Shown here in pieces: positions 1-10,815 of a stretch of 64,000 nucleotides of DNA (its first letter is position 1; each line of letters opens with the position of its first letter). The DNA lies in NCBI GenBank assembly GCA_025201365.1, contig JAIXMF010000002.1, positions 1,302,001-1,366,000 on the forward strand. The letters run 5' to 3'. The notes beneath the pieces are model-generated. The model ran no database searches, had not been told where the DNA came from, and saw only the letters and a list, made by a program, of their open reading frames with translations. The stretch comes from Syncephalis plumigaleata (Eukaryota; Zoopagomycota; Zoopagomycetes; Zoopagales; Piptocephalidaceae). A program made the translations under genes and the position numbers.

Positions 1-2
1 TT

Positions 3-557
3 TTACAGAAGTTAAATGACATTTATTTAACAACACGAGATGCGCTGAAGAAGGCACAAGGAAGACAAAAGTATAACGCTGATCAGAAACGACGGGAAAT
101 GGAATTTCAAGTTGGAGATCAAGTTCTTCTGTCAACAAGGAACTTGACACGAGACATGGAGCGTGACAGGCCAAAGTATAAGCTGTCACATCAATTTACA
201 GGCCCTTTCAAGATTATAGAGCGCGTGTCAACAGTAGCGTACAAACTACAGTTACCCGATGACATGAGAATACACGATGTATTCCACGTTAGCGTATTAA
301 AACGATATGAAGCGAATCCAGACGAATTCACTAACCGCTATCCACCACCGCCACCGCCAGAAATAATAAACGGAGAAGAAGAATACGAGGTCGAAGCCAT
401 TGTAGGCAAACGCGTGAAACGCGGTAAGATACAATACCTCGTTAAGTGGAAAGGATACGCAGACCACGAAAAGACCTGGCAATCCAAAGACGACTTAATA
501 AATGCGCAGGAGCTCGTTCAGGAATTCGAACACAATGCCGAGTCGGCATTGATCTAA
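3..557 (+). mobile_element. Chromovirus (Ty3/gypsy) Pol C-terminus: integrase tail plus chromodomain, partial
   Basis: The frame is already open at the first bases and ends at 557; the 5' remainder lies outside the window. The visible part starts in the integrase C-terminal region, with a GPF...Y.L.LP (GPY/F) module followed by VFHVSVLKRY, a signature of Ty3/gypsy integrases. After a Pro-rich linker comes a chromodomain (YEVEAIVGKR, then YLVKWKGY and a TW motif), which marks the chromovirus branch and is known to steer integration to chromatin. The visible part is open. Whether the whole element is intact cannot be judged. Confidence 0.93.
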
Positions 558-566
558 GGAGGGGGA

Positions 567-760
567 TGTGATGAAAACATTTTCCTCTTACTTATATTTT
601 TCATGAGAATAGTTCGGTAACGATAACCGAATCGTGAGTACGATTACAACTTGTTTGTAAAACATTTGTAATCACAATTTATTATAAATACTCTACACAT
701 TTATTAAATAAAAAGATTATCTTATCCTTGAACCATTCAGAGCACGTATAGGTTGTTACA
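567..760 (+). repeat. Short LTR of the chromovirus (3' LTR)
   Basis: Immediately after the Pol stop there is a purine run (GGAGGGGGA, 558-566), the expected polypurine tract. The LTR then begins TGTGATG and appears to end GGTTGTTACA at 760, about 194 bp. It contains a TATAAATA-like box near 683 and an AATAAA signal near 706, the usual order for a compact LTR. The 5' LTR and target-site duplication lie outside the window, so age cannot be estimated. The 3' boundary is set by the TG...CA rule only. Confidence 0.75.
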
Positions 761-2420
761 ATATCGCTATCAATAGTACTATATTCAAAACTAATTGACT
801 GAATAACTGACTTTACTGACTTGACGGCCTTGGCTGTCTCACTGATTAACTAACTAATCGACTGACTGACTGACTAATTGTTTGTTTAACATGGTGGATA
901 CCTTTGTACATCGCACAAGTGGATGCTACTTGACAACAATGTTTTAAACGATATATAACGTTACTACACCAACCTACTCCTTCTTCTGCTTCAATTGCTC
1001 CCACTTTTACTTCAAGCATTTCTACTTTTATCATCTCCTTCCCCTGTAGTGCTTCGTGCATTATCCCTTCCTTGTTCTATCTTGATTGCATTGTTTCGCA
1101 TATTATTCAGATCATCTGCTGATCATCTTCCTGTAAAGTGTTCTACGACATCCAAGATGTACGTAAATATGTGAATACATTTGAAAATGCGTGCGTGCAT
1201 GGGTGAGTTAATGGATGAGTGTATTGGCATGGCGATTAGACGTGAACAGATGATGCTCGCATACTGGTCTAGTAAAAAGAGCAATGCGCTTTTTTTGTTA
1301 GCACATATGACTTGCGACAAGGAGCGCCGAGAAATGTTTCAACTCACGCCTAGATTAGTCAATGGGACTTGGAGTGAAGTACACGGATGGATTGTTGTCT
1401 AACTCATACACGGCACATCCACATGCATATGTGTGTGCAACGGCGTGTACTACCATCCAGTTACAATGCCGTTGCTACCACCGCCATCACCATCACCACT
1501 ATCATTGTCAATTTCTCGCACCTCAAAATAGGCATGATGATTATTTATAGTGAGCATGGTATTTGTTGCACTGTCGTTTGAGAATGCCATATTATTGTTC
1601 TCTTTAGTATCTCCCTCTTTCCCTCTTTCCCTCGTACTCGCTCGTTCTCTCGTTCTTATTCTACTTTGTCCTTGATTATTGGCGGCTGGCCGCTTTCATC
1701 ACCGTGCGTTCTTTTATTGTATACTGTAGTGCGTGCGCCTCTTTTATCACTCGTAAATTCCCTCTCTTCTCTTTCCTTTTTTGCTAATTGCACTAGTGTG
1801 CGTGTTATTGCTTCTGAGGTGGGTAGTATTAGTCCTGCTTACTACTAATGGGGAATAGGGCTCCCAACCATGCTGTGCATGGATATAAGTATACTTCGGT
1901 CTTTGAAACTCGTTACATTCTTCTCCTTACTTTTCTACGTCCATTTCTATATGATATTGCCACACTTGATGGCCAAACACACTCGAACAACACTCCTTTA
2001 TTTTCTTTAATGATATCTCTTTTCCACCACTATTGACTTTTCACTATATTACGAATCCCTGCCGCAACAATAGCTTGCTTCCTACCTGCTCGTATACTGG
2101 CCTATAACAAATATATACCCTATTCAATACCTCTTACTCCTTTTCGTTTACTTGGGTTCTAGGTGTGTGTGTGCGTTCATTTGAGGGATTTCTATTGTTT
2201 TCGAATGCAACAACGAGAGCATTATTGATGAAACTAAGCCTGTATTGCGCAGTCCTCTTGTGTTATCCCTTACATTGATGCGACGATCTATTACTAACAT
2301 TGTTGTGATTATTGATTGTTCTCTTTCTATCTTTCTATAGATATCCGGTGTTACTAATACCATCCTTTTGATACATCATCTTACTACGGTTCGCTTATCA
2401 TCCATCTCCTATTACTCAAC
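761..2420. other. Intergenic, no supported gene
   Basis: Between the LTR and the secreted-protein gene I see no conserved coding. It holds an imperfect ACTG/ACTA tetranucleotide tract around 785-885, a run of pyrimidine-rich sequence (about 1590-1790) and only short random open frames. The last few hundred bases presumably include the promoter of the gene at 2421. Confidence 0.6.
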
Positions 2421-3218
2421 ATGCAAATGGTGTCATCCTCAATCTTGGCCATCGCTGCCTTTACCGTAATGGCCAGTTCAATGACTGGTGCCATGGCGCA
2501 GAAGACAAATAATAGCAAGTTCTCCGAGAACCTCATGACGGCCACGATCTCAGAGAGTTGCAAACGTGATGCCGGCCAAGTCGATTATACCGCACCCGAG
2601 CTAAAGTCATGCTACCGCAACTTCGGCATGTACTTCTCCAATGCTCCTCTGATCTGTTCGCCCAACTGTCTTGATGCCAGTATTAAGGCGGCCAAGAAAA
2701 TATCTCAAAGCTGCTCGTTGACCGTGGATAACACCAAGGATACGCCGACACATGTCTATCCAACCTGGGCCGATGAAAAGATCGCCAAAGCTGCCTGCAC
2801 CAAGAATAGCCAGGGCAAATATTGTCTTGACACTTTCTCGTCAATGGCCGGACAGATTGCTAACTACAAATTGTCCAAGACTCAGCCCGGTATAATACAA
2901 AAGTACAATTTGGATAAGATCGATTGGAAAACAGAGTTGGACTGTGACGGTCCATGTGCTCGTCCCTTCTTTGAGGCAATTGGTGCTGATGCAAAGAAAG
3001 TGCCAGTACTCTACTGGCAAGGATACACCGATTTCAATGATTATATCGATATCTACGAAGATAAGTGCGGTTTCAAGCGAAGTGAAATGAAAGCCAAGAG
3101 TGGTACGCCTACCTCTGCCGCTGCCCCCAATTCCGCCACACCTAGTTGCACTAAGGCAGCCGCAGCCGCAGCCGCAGCCGCAGCAACAACAACACCATCT
3201 ACTTCGCATAGTTATTAA
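2421..3218 (+). CDS. Secreted cysteine-rich protein with poly-Ala/Thr tail
   Basis: A 265-residue single-exon protein. Residues 1-26 form a clean signal peptide (hydrophobic core, cleavage after AMA), so it enters the secretory pathway; a second in-frame Met at residue 3 would serve equally well. The mature part has about eleven cysteines in short motifs (ESCKRD, KSCYRN, LICSPNCLD, SCSL, DCDGPCARP, DKCGF), suggesting a disulfide-stabilised extracellular domain. The last 40 residues are Ser/Thr/Ala-rich with one more Cys and a ten-Ala run encoded by alternating GCC/GCA codons. There is no GPI-type hydrophobic C-terminus. I do not recognise the family; small secreted wall protein or effector-like protein are both possible. 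Confidence 0.8.
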   Translation: MQMVSSSILAIAAFTVMASSMTGAMAQKTNNSKFSENLMTATISESCKRDAGQVDYTAPELKSCYRNFGMYFSNAPLICSPNCLDASIKAAKKISQSCSLTVDNTKDTPTHVYPTWADEKIAKAACTKNSQGKYCLDTFSSMAGQIANYKLSKTQPGIIQKYNLDKIDWKTELDCDGPCARPFFEAIGADAKKVPVLYWQGYTDFNDYIDIYEDKCGFKRSEMKAKSGTPTSAAAPNSATPSCTKAAAAAAAAAATTTPSTSHSY

Positions 3219-3363
3219 TAAATCAGATTTATTTGGTATTAATTGTTGTAATTTGTACAATAATTGTGCTGGTATACATTATGTGAGCTTTCATTAGGAA
3301 GTTCAGAGGTTAATTTGATACTTGCATCGTTTCCTGTAGAATGTAATGCCTACATTCAGAGAG

Positions 3364-4773
3364 CTATGCGTCAATAATCGATCGATATACGCTTGAATGA
3401 CTGAATGTTAGCGTACCATAAAAAGCAAATGCAGTTGCTAAAACCATATATGCTGTATTGGTAGTAATCGATGCTACCATAGAGCTTCGATATCTAAATT
3501 GGTGATCGTAAGTGAACCACGACGCCATGTTAATGCTGTATATTATGGCGTAGATAGCACAAGTGCCGCAGGCAACCAAGGAGATCACGACTGGCCTATT
3601 ATATCCTTGTATGGAAGCAACCAATGAGCCCCTAGACTAGCGTTAGTCGAATGGTAAGCGTAGAATATGGATGAATCTAGTTACCAACGCAAAACTAAGA
3701 AGATAGGCGAAATTACCAATACGCATAATTATGCTATTTAGAAAGGGCATATTGATTGTGCAGAATTCCATGCATTTAACTATCGGATAGATGATCGGTT
3801 AGACTTGGTTCATCATTGCACCGATGGATTGACGCGTCACTTACAGATATTTGCTATGATTGCCAGTATGAACGGAGCTAGTGCTGGCTCTATCCTTAAT
3901 TTCCGTGTGCATACCAAGTATCCCAGTAGGATGAGAGTGTACACGAGGATAAAGATACTAAAGGCAAGTATAATAGTATACCAAATCATATACTGTGATA
4001 TGAATATACCCTCGTTCACAGTAATGAACGCTAAAATGATCAGATCAGTACTGGTGGGCATGTTTGCTATTAACGCTTACATTGAGCCATTATTGCCTCG
4101 GTTGGATTGGATGCGTTCATAGCTTGTACTATATCATCGCTATATTTGCTGGTTATTACCACGTTAAATGATTCATCGTTTGCCTTTTTAATGGTATTTA
4201 TCGGTACATTCCCTCGTGATAAATAGGCGAATCCTGATGGGTGCGGATAATGTTGATCGTTCCTTAACATGTTGTCAAATGTCGTTGCCGACTCGATTAC
4301 CTATGCCATGCTCGATTAGATCTCATCTATTGCAATGTGCGAATATCAATTGAACCTACCTCGGCAAGCGATTGACATCCAGCGGCTATCGCATCGTCTT
4401 CCATGCCAACAATAATCATATTCGAGTAGGTATCTCGTGTATTATACGTGTTGGGCCATGGTTTTGTTGCATTGTTCACGGTCAGTTGACAGGACAAACC
4501 ATTATTTTCGATGAATTTGATAAATACCAACACGCCACGGATACGATATGGTGTAGGAATATCAGGATATGCCGGATATGTAAAAAGGATATGTTTTTTA
4601 CCATTAATGGTAAATCTAAGATTGGACCGACTCGGTGTTGCCTCGACCATGCGCGGCATCAAACAAATAATCAAATAACAAACTAGTAATAGGCACGATG
4701 CTCTTAGTGCCTGCACTGTAGGGAACATGGCGATAAATATGGATAATGCTACAGAAATGCTAGATGATAACAA
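3364..4773 (-). CDS. Five-exon secretory-pathway multispanning membrane protein, unknown family
   Basis: The exons join in frame as 4360-4773, 4081-4300, 3845-4030, 3685-3779 and 3364-3636 (395 residues). All four introns have GT...AG ends with CTAAC or TACTGAT branch sites; the second is exactly 50 nt. The N-terminus is hydrophobic with a signal-like stretch (a second Met at residue 16 may be the start). A soluble luminal/extracellular region of about 200 residues with several Asn-X-Ser/Thr sites follows, then about five membrane segments (one begins MIWYTIILAF, another RPVVISLVACGTC). The layout, a luminal domain before multiple helices, resembles PA-domain/7TM-like proteins, but no signature motif is visible. 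It converges on the 2421 gene with a 145 bp gap. Gene structure is well supported; function is unknown. Confidence 0.72.
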
Positions 4774-5368
4774 TGGAAGCAGAAGAATAAACAGTATTTT
4801 TATCGAAACGTTGTAGTGTATTTAACTTGTTGATATATAAGCGTGGAGAATAAGGGAGCATGCGATCGGGTACCCAGGCCAACTGTTCAAACTACAACGC
4901 TCGTTTATCCGCCTTTTTGTAGAGTTGGATATCGAGAAGCTAACTTATTCGAGTAATGCTCGTTTCCTGGCGTATGCTTATCTCGTAAATCTATGCTTGC
5001 TTATGCGATCGAATAGATAAGTGGATAGTTTTGTACTAGTATCATTATCATCATTAGCAACATGGTTCTAGCATTTACCAATTCCCATTTTGACGACAGT
5101 TTATCGGTAAATATTCAGCATAGGTCTAATTCCTTTTTAGATTGATGATTGAAACTCGTCGCTAATACTACGACTACCTTATTGTTTTAGAACTGTTCGA
5201 CAAAAGCAAGTAAATTGACGCCGACTATTATGATTATTATCGTCTTTCGATGGAAATGGAGTGCACAACTGATTAACAGGTTCTAACAACTTTATTATGA
5301 TATTTTTTGCTTACTCAATTGTACATGTATAAGTGAAGTGCATCCATACAGTCGTATCTCTCATCCAG
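4774..5368. other. Intergenic spacer
   Basis: Contains the promoter side of the membrane-protein gene (minus strand) and the 3' flank of the cyclin gene. AT-rich; no open frame with recognisable features. Confidence 0.5.
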
Positions 5369-7020
5369 TTATGTTTGCGTACTAGTTTGCTCGTGATGGA
5401 ATCCTGAGACTGTATCCATTCTTGAACCATTAACAGATCCAGCTAGTGAGTTGCCGGTATTTACTCCATCAAGATGCTGTGGATGTACAACATAACGCAC
5501 TGTATCCTGTTTGCCAGCTGCCAATACACGTTGTCGTTTAGCATCGGCATCTAATTCCTAGGGTTAGTCAATCCGGAACATCAACTCATCTAGTCTCCTG
5601 CTTACCACTACGCAATTGAACGCTCGATCGTTTTGCCGTCACGGTTGCTCGATCAATACGTCGTTGAATACGAGCGCGTGCATCATGATAAATAGGTAAC
5701 TGATCCGTGCTAAGGGTATGACAGTAGTAATCCACCAATTGCAAACATACATCTGGATAGCGTTTAGTTAGTGTTGTTGCCTTTTATAATCATACGACAG
5801 CCACCTACCTAATACATCGATACGGCGACAAAAATAAGGTGCCCACCAAGGCACGTCCTTATTCTTATTGTTTAATGATGGCAATCGAAGATTAGCATGG
5901 ATAAGTTGCGCTGTTTCAATGGCGCCGACTGCAATGACATGCGGCGGATACTGTAGAGGTAGTGTTGTCATAAAACTAATAAATAGATAATGAGCATGTG
6001 TTTTCCTTTTCTTTCTCTCGTACAAATCATGCATGACTCTACCTTTCAATTGTCATTGTCCAGGCTTTGTGCGCCAATTCTCGACTACCTGAATACATCG
6101 AATAGATTACTAGTCTAGTACACTCGACACAATACTAGAATGCAAGGAAGCCTTACCCTGTAGCTTTTGAACAAATTTGATAACATAACCACCCGGATGA
6201 CGAACGCGAAAATCAAAGCATAATGCCTGCAGTACCAATCGTTCCAGGTTTATAATCTTTTGGCGATGTGCTTCAAACTCCTGTAACCACAAGTTACTAC
6301 ACCATCGTAATATCATCCAGTCTAATCGATATTTCCTCACTTACGGGAGATGCTACGTCTATCGGCTGATTCGATTTCCTTTGTATTTGCATGGCAATGG
6401 CCAATATATCCCTTAGTCGTTTTAGGGTCTCCTCCACCTTGCACGCTACAAAGATACACGCCACACTAGCATCCTAGTATTATTGACTGGTTAGTGTTTA
6501 CTTCGCCTTTCCTATCGTTGTTGTTCATGCTTCATAATGCACTTGCCTGTGGCGAATAGGCACTTAGGGAGTGGACGGCAAAGAAACGATGATATAGCAT
6601 CATAGCGGTGGAGGTGGTAGTTAGCGGACTAGATACGAGTTATAAATTTAACCGTTGGGCAACATAGAATGGAACAACACGTAGCTCTTTACAAGGATAC
6701 AAGCCACAGGCACGACACACTTGACCTATGAAGCGACACCATTGTACACGGGCTTCCGCGGCCCGTACCGGATCGTCAGGAGCAGCCTCGAGTAGGTCGC
6801 GTCTAGTAAAGTAGACCCGTGCACACTGAGCTATGGGTGTTTGTTCGACCGTACCTGAATTGCGTAAGTAATTTGAATCGCGCGTCGATGCCACACGAGC
6901 AATAGTGGCAGACGGACTTATATGGACGGAAGACGAGCTGAGCATTCCGTCAGGTCGACGTGGAGGAGGAGGAGGCGGCGGTGGAGGAGGATTACCGTTA
7001 TGGTCTATACCACGATCCAT
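5369..7020 (-). CDS. Transcriptional cyclin, Ctk2/cyclin K-T type
   Basis: Eight exons join without a break into 398 residues: 6701-7020, 6547-6628, 6345-6473, 6157-6280, 6043-6088, 5809-5975, 5606-5752, 5369-5550. After a Pro-rich N-terminus (ten consecutive Pro) the first cyclin box carries AMMLYHRFFAVHS, ASVACIFVACKVEE and the helix ERLVLQALCFDFRVRHP, the wording typical of cyclins that partner the kinases phosphorylating the RNA polymerase II C-terminal domain. The second box follows (RELAHKAWTM, LPLQYPPHVIAVGAI). Role by family: regulatory subunit of a CTDK-I/P-TEFb-like kinase in the nucleus. Intron 2 is GC-AG (donor CAG|GCAAGT, branch CACTAAC). Assignment to Ctk2 rather than cyclin K or T is not certain. 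Confidence 0.88.
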
Positions 7021-7917
7021 AGTGTATGTATGTTAATAATAAGAAGAAGAGAAAAAGAATGGTATTGATATACAATGGTTTTCCAACCGATTAACACTGT
7101 TAGCCGTTAACCATTGTTCTTATTAATAAATAATTTACCTTTATTATTGTTATTGAAGCCAATATATAACATTAGTGTCAGTGTATGTAATTAACGCTCT
7201 CTATAGTACATTCGCCTTATAGCCACTATTGATCGTGTTCATTATATGACTGCGTATACAGTATCTTAGTGTTATACATTGGACATCATATGCTTATAAA
7301 TATGATACTTTATTGGCATTCTAAATAAAACATTATATCCATTGACTATCTCCTATATTGTAGCGTATCTATCAAAGTGCGTAACGTAACTAACCGTAGT
7401 AACATTTCACTGGTTGTATATGTTGTTTTGCAAATGCTTAAACGTCATATGTTAATTCAAGTAGCCAGAATACAGAATACACTAGACACATATGCATTAA
7501 AATAAGCTAGATCTATTATTATTATTATTATTTGACAAATACATTCTAGTTATGCAGAGCATTGTTTGATGCGACCTTAATGACATTCGCATTGTACTAA
7601 ATAACATGAGATGAATGCTAAACAAAGAATAAAGCATCTGCTAATGGAGATTTCCATACTGACATAATGACAGATAGTGATGCTAACTAATATGCAAAAC
7701 TATTTATTAACAAAAATAAACGACTAACGTTGCTAACTGGTTGGTAAAACACTGTAGTTGATATTATTATTTAGTACTTGAACATTCATTATATTTGCAT
7801 TATAAAAGTATAGCACAGCCAGCCGTGTTATTTAGTTTATTGTTTTCTTGCATATATGACTTTGTATACAATAGTTAATTAGTTTGTAAATAAGGCACAC
7901 ATCCACCGATACTAATC
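7021..7917. other. AT-rich intergenic spacer
   Basis: Promoter side of the cyclin gene and 3' flank of the CBM19 gene. Very AT-rich with an (ATT)n tract near 7515-7530. No gene seen. Confidence 0.5.
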
Positions 7918-10134
7918 TTATTCATCGCAACCTTGAATGTCATTATTGGCGATGGGTTGATCATACTGAACTGTAGCTAATCCATTGGTGGCGTAGGCAC
8001 TATCCTCACCGAGATCTTCGCTAGGCAACCTTTTCTCCAGCGTTACTTGAACATCACCGGATTCCGTGTAGTCCCTCGCTTTCAGTTTCTTCTCCGAGGA
8101 ATGATTCGGCAATACTGGAATACGCAAGTCCGAGTTACGATTAACGTTGTAGGAAACATCAATTGCATCAGACTCTGTGGCCGTGTTGAGCTGTTCGGCC
8201 GATGAAGCCAAGTTTCGTCCATGTAGGATGTGATCATTTCTCTTTTGGTTCATCGTGTAGGCAGAGGCATGAACAGGCACATCAGCATCATCATAGTTAA
8301 TAAACTCATGCTCATCCATGTAAACCTTGTAGTTATCACTGGCAGGTTGCTGCAATAGACCGGAATTTGTTGATGATGTAGAATTATACGATGGGGATTT
8401 AGCGTCCGAGGAATAATGGCCTAACCCACGGGCCATAAGTTTTGACGTACTACCATCGCCGGCATCATTATTGCTGGATGCGGCATTAGCATCGGTATCA
8501 GTTGGCTTTACGTCATTATTCTCTTGCTTGTTAGGAGTAGTAGTGGATGAAGCGGGAGCTGGGGGACCAGCTGGGGCAGCACCATAGGGTGGCGGTACTG
8601 GCTCGTTTGTCGTGGATGTAGGTGTAGGTGTGGGAGTAGGGCTGTTGCCGCTAGAGCTTTGAGATGCTTGATCACCGGTGGACGATGGAGTTTGCTGAGC
8701 GGCATCCGAGGCGGATGTAGGCACTGAAGCGGTTGAGCCGGGTGTTGATGTCGGTGTGGGGGAGGCATCGCTGGAGTTGTTGGAGCTTGGACTCGAGACC
8801 TCTGCATTGCTAGTGGGTACTGATGCGCTGTAAGAGGTTGGCGCTACTGATTCAGTCGATGTCGTAGGGGCGGTGCTATTGTCAGTGCCGTTATTGGATG
8901 GTGCTGGTGCATGATCGCATGGTGCAGGCGTTTGATGGCAAGGTGCCGGGATTGGAGCAGGGAGCGTAGTATTAGTTGCTGCTGGGTTTGTGTCATTGAC
9001 GTGTACTGGTTCAGTGTTGTTCACGGTAATATTGGCGGGTTGTACATCGCCTAGTGGCATGTCGTAAAGATCATCGCAAGGGATGGTGTCTGGATCAGTG
9101 GTGTTCGTAGCGGGTTGCTCGGAGGTTGTAGGCAATGGCTCGGTGTTATTGGCGGGGATGCTTACAGGTAGCTCGCCACCTGTGGGCAATGTAGAAGTTT
9201 CATTGCAGGGAACAGGCTCAGGAGCTGGCGTGGTGGCGTTAGTTTCTGGAGCAGCATTGTCGGCGGGCAGTGGTTCAGTGTTGTTAGCGTTGACTGTCGA
9301 TGGAAGCTCGCCACCATTCGATGGGACTTGTGTTTGATTATCATGAGTGGGCATGGAATGACAGGGCGCAGGTGTAGGTGTAGGTGTAGTACTATTGACC
9401 GTGATGCTGGATGGCAACTCACCAGCATTTGATGGTGTCGGAGTTGGTTCGCAAGAGACCGTTACAGTCACGGTTACGGTCGTGGTTGGTGCAGACGGAC
9501 ATCCACAGCAGGGCGACGATGCGGCTCCACCATTTCCTGTGCTATTTGACGGCGTATCGCCATTATGCACAGTGGGAGCAGGTGTTGGCGTGACATCACT
9601 TGAAGATGGAGCAGATGTGGTGGTTGATGAAGGACTGGCGGTACTAGTTTCAGTAGGCGTGCTAGTGCTAGTGCTAGTGCTAGTGCTGGTGCTCGTACTT
9701 GTGCTGGTACTCGTGCTAGTAGGAGTGCTAGTAGGAGCGCTAGTAGTGCTTGTAGTACTCGTACTCGTACTTGTGCTAGTACTTATTCTTACGATGGGCG
9801 TACCGTCACTATTCGTGTTTTGAGATGAATCACCAGATGTGGGAAGACAGAATGCACCTCTGCCGATAGATTTGCAATGAGTTCCCTCCAGGCACTTGTA
9901 GCTTACCCAGTTGCCGTTGTCGCATTCCTTATAGTTAACGCCGTCGCAGGCTACATTGCCATGCTTGTAGTCACCGCAGGATGCAAATTTATCTTCTGGA
10001 TCCTCATATCCTGATGGGTATGGAAGTTCGTCATCCGCGCCAAAATCTCTGGCGGTAAGTCTGACGGTAGGCATGGCTATCGCCGATGTAGCGAGAGCAA
10101 TTACTGCCAATGGGCTGAAGCAATGAAAACGCAT
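7918..10134 (-). CDS. Secreted mucin-like cell-wall protein with CBM19 chitin-binding module
   Basis: I take the ATG at 10134 because it opens directly into a signal peptide (MRFHCFSPLAVIALATSA); an upstream in-frame start exists at 10182 but adds a poor leader. Soon after the leader comes a six-Cys module (FASCGDYKHGNVACDG, YKECDNGNWVSYKC, HCKSIGRGAFCLP), the pattern of CBM19, which binds chitin. Then follow a long Thr-Ser dipeptide tract, about four degenerate repeats of some 46 residues (GELP...NNTEP...APCH) rich in Asn-X-Thr sites and single Cys, more Ser/Thr/Pro sequence, and a non-mucin C-terminal 170 residues with dibasic sites (NQKR, LEKR, KARD) that could suit Kex2-type processing. 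Likely a heavily glycosylated wall protein or chitin-anchored adhesin. There is no GPI signal. Confidence 0.85.
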   Translation of the reverse strand: MRFHCFSPLAVIALATSAIAMPTVRLTARDFGADDELPYPSGYEDPEDKFASCGDYKHGNVACDGVNYKECDNGNWVSYKCLEGTHCKSIGRGAFCLPTSGDSSQNTNSDGTPIVRISTSTSTSTSTTSTTSAPTSTPTSTSTSTSTSTSTSTSTSTSTPTETSTASPSSTTTSAPSSSDVTPTPAPTVHNGDTPSNSTGNGGAASSPCCGCPSAPTTTVTVTVTVSCEPTPTPSNAGELPSSITVNSTTPTPTPAPCHSMPTHDNQTQVPSNGGELPSTVNANNTEPLPADNAAPETNATTPAPEPVPCNETSTLPTGGELPVSIPANNTEPLPTTSEQPATNTTDPDTIPCDDLYDMPLGDVQPANITVNNTEPVHVNDTNPAATNTTLPAPIPAPCHQTPAPCDHAPAPSNNGTDNSTAPTTSTESVAPTSYSASVPTSNAEVSSPSSNNSSDASPTPTSTPGSTASVPTSASDAAQQTPSSTGDQASQSSSGNSPTPTPTPTSTTNEPVPPPYGAAPAGPPAPASSTTTPNKQENNDVKPTDTDANAASSNNDAGDGSTSKLMARGLGHYSSDAKSPSYNSTSSTNSGLLQQPASDNYKVYMDEHEFINYDDADVPVHASAYTMNQKRNDHILHGRNLASSAEQLNTATESDAIDVSYNVNRNSDLRIPVLPNHSSEKKLKARDYTESGDVQVTLEKRLPSEDLGEDSAYATNGLATVQYDQPIANNDIQGCDE
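9640..9790. repeat. Coding Thr-Ser microsatellite
   Basis: A hexanucleotide-like run (minus strand codons for Thr and Ser alternating) inside the CBM19 gene. It extends the O-glycosylation stalk after the chitin-binding module. Such tracts vary in length between strains. Confidence 0.8.
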
Positions 10135-10624
10135 ATTGATTACAGAGGATGTAATACACTGAAAATAAACAAATGAGTACAAACAAGCAGATAGTTAGAA
10201 GGGAATAAAGCGATGGAGAAAGATGGAGAGGATTGACCAGCAATCAAGGATACTCAAACGATAGATAGTAAAGAATAGCGAGCGAGGATATTGCCGTTTG
10301 TTGGCAACTGATTTATATACTGACATGCTGTCTAAGAGCGTGTAATGAACACTGGATGTTGACCCACACGCATGTACGTGCGGTAACACAGTTTGAAGTG
10401 TGACCTGCAACAGTAGAATGACAGGCTAATAAGCGTGTAACCAGCGTGCATATTGGCGGGCAATGCCCTGATAGCTGAAGGTCATTGTCGCTTGAAACAC
10501 ACATGCAGCACATGAAAGGTAAACTTGATTTTCATGACCACACGCATATTCGGGAGCACGGCATGCGACGCGGCATGTATTGTCGCGAGGATATAACGCA
10601 GATTATAATTATTTAGTCACTTAC
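10135..10624. other. Upstream region of the CBM19 gene
   Basis: About 490 bp between the CBM19 start and the kinase remnant; presumably the promoter. No coding signal on either strand. Confidence 0.4.
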
Positions 10625-10815
10625 CGAACAACATTTGGGATAATGTTATGCTTAGGCTCCACATGTCAGAGGCCTTGCCATATTCCTCCTCCATTAATGA
10701 TGGCAAGTCTAGCAAGTGTGCTAGCTTTCGATTCATAATATTTAATTCTGCCTTAATGAAACGCCATTCAGAGTGTGTTTTGAATACCTCTGGCGCCATA
10801 TAAGCAGATGTTTTA
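10625..10815 (-). pseudogene. Orphan protein-kinase exon (subdomains VIII-IX)
   Basis: One frame reads TSAYMAPEVF, an insert of about 35 residues, then YGKASDMWSLSITLSQMLFG, followed directly by a GTAAGTGA donor. This matches the APE motif and the DxWSxGxxLxxxL(F)G helix of protein kinases, with the usual Gly of subdomain IX replaced by Ser. Neither the ATP-binding lobe nor the HRD/DFG segments occur upstream, and nothing kinase-like follows the donor. It is therefore best read as a relic exon of a duplicated kinase gene rather than a gene. Confidence 0.45.

Noticed and set aside
4067-4080. A 14 nt intron (GTAAGCGTTAATAG) in the membrane-protein gene
   Set aside because: It would keep the frame, but a 50 nt intron using the same donor with a proper branch site and TTTTAG acceptor also keeps the frame and is far more plausible.
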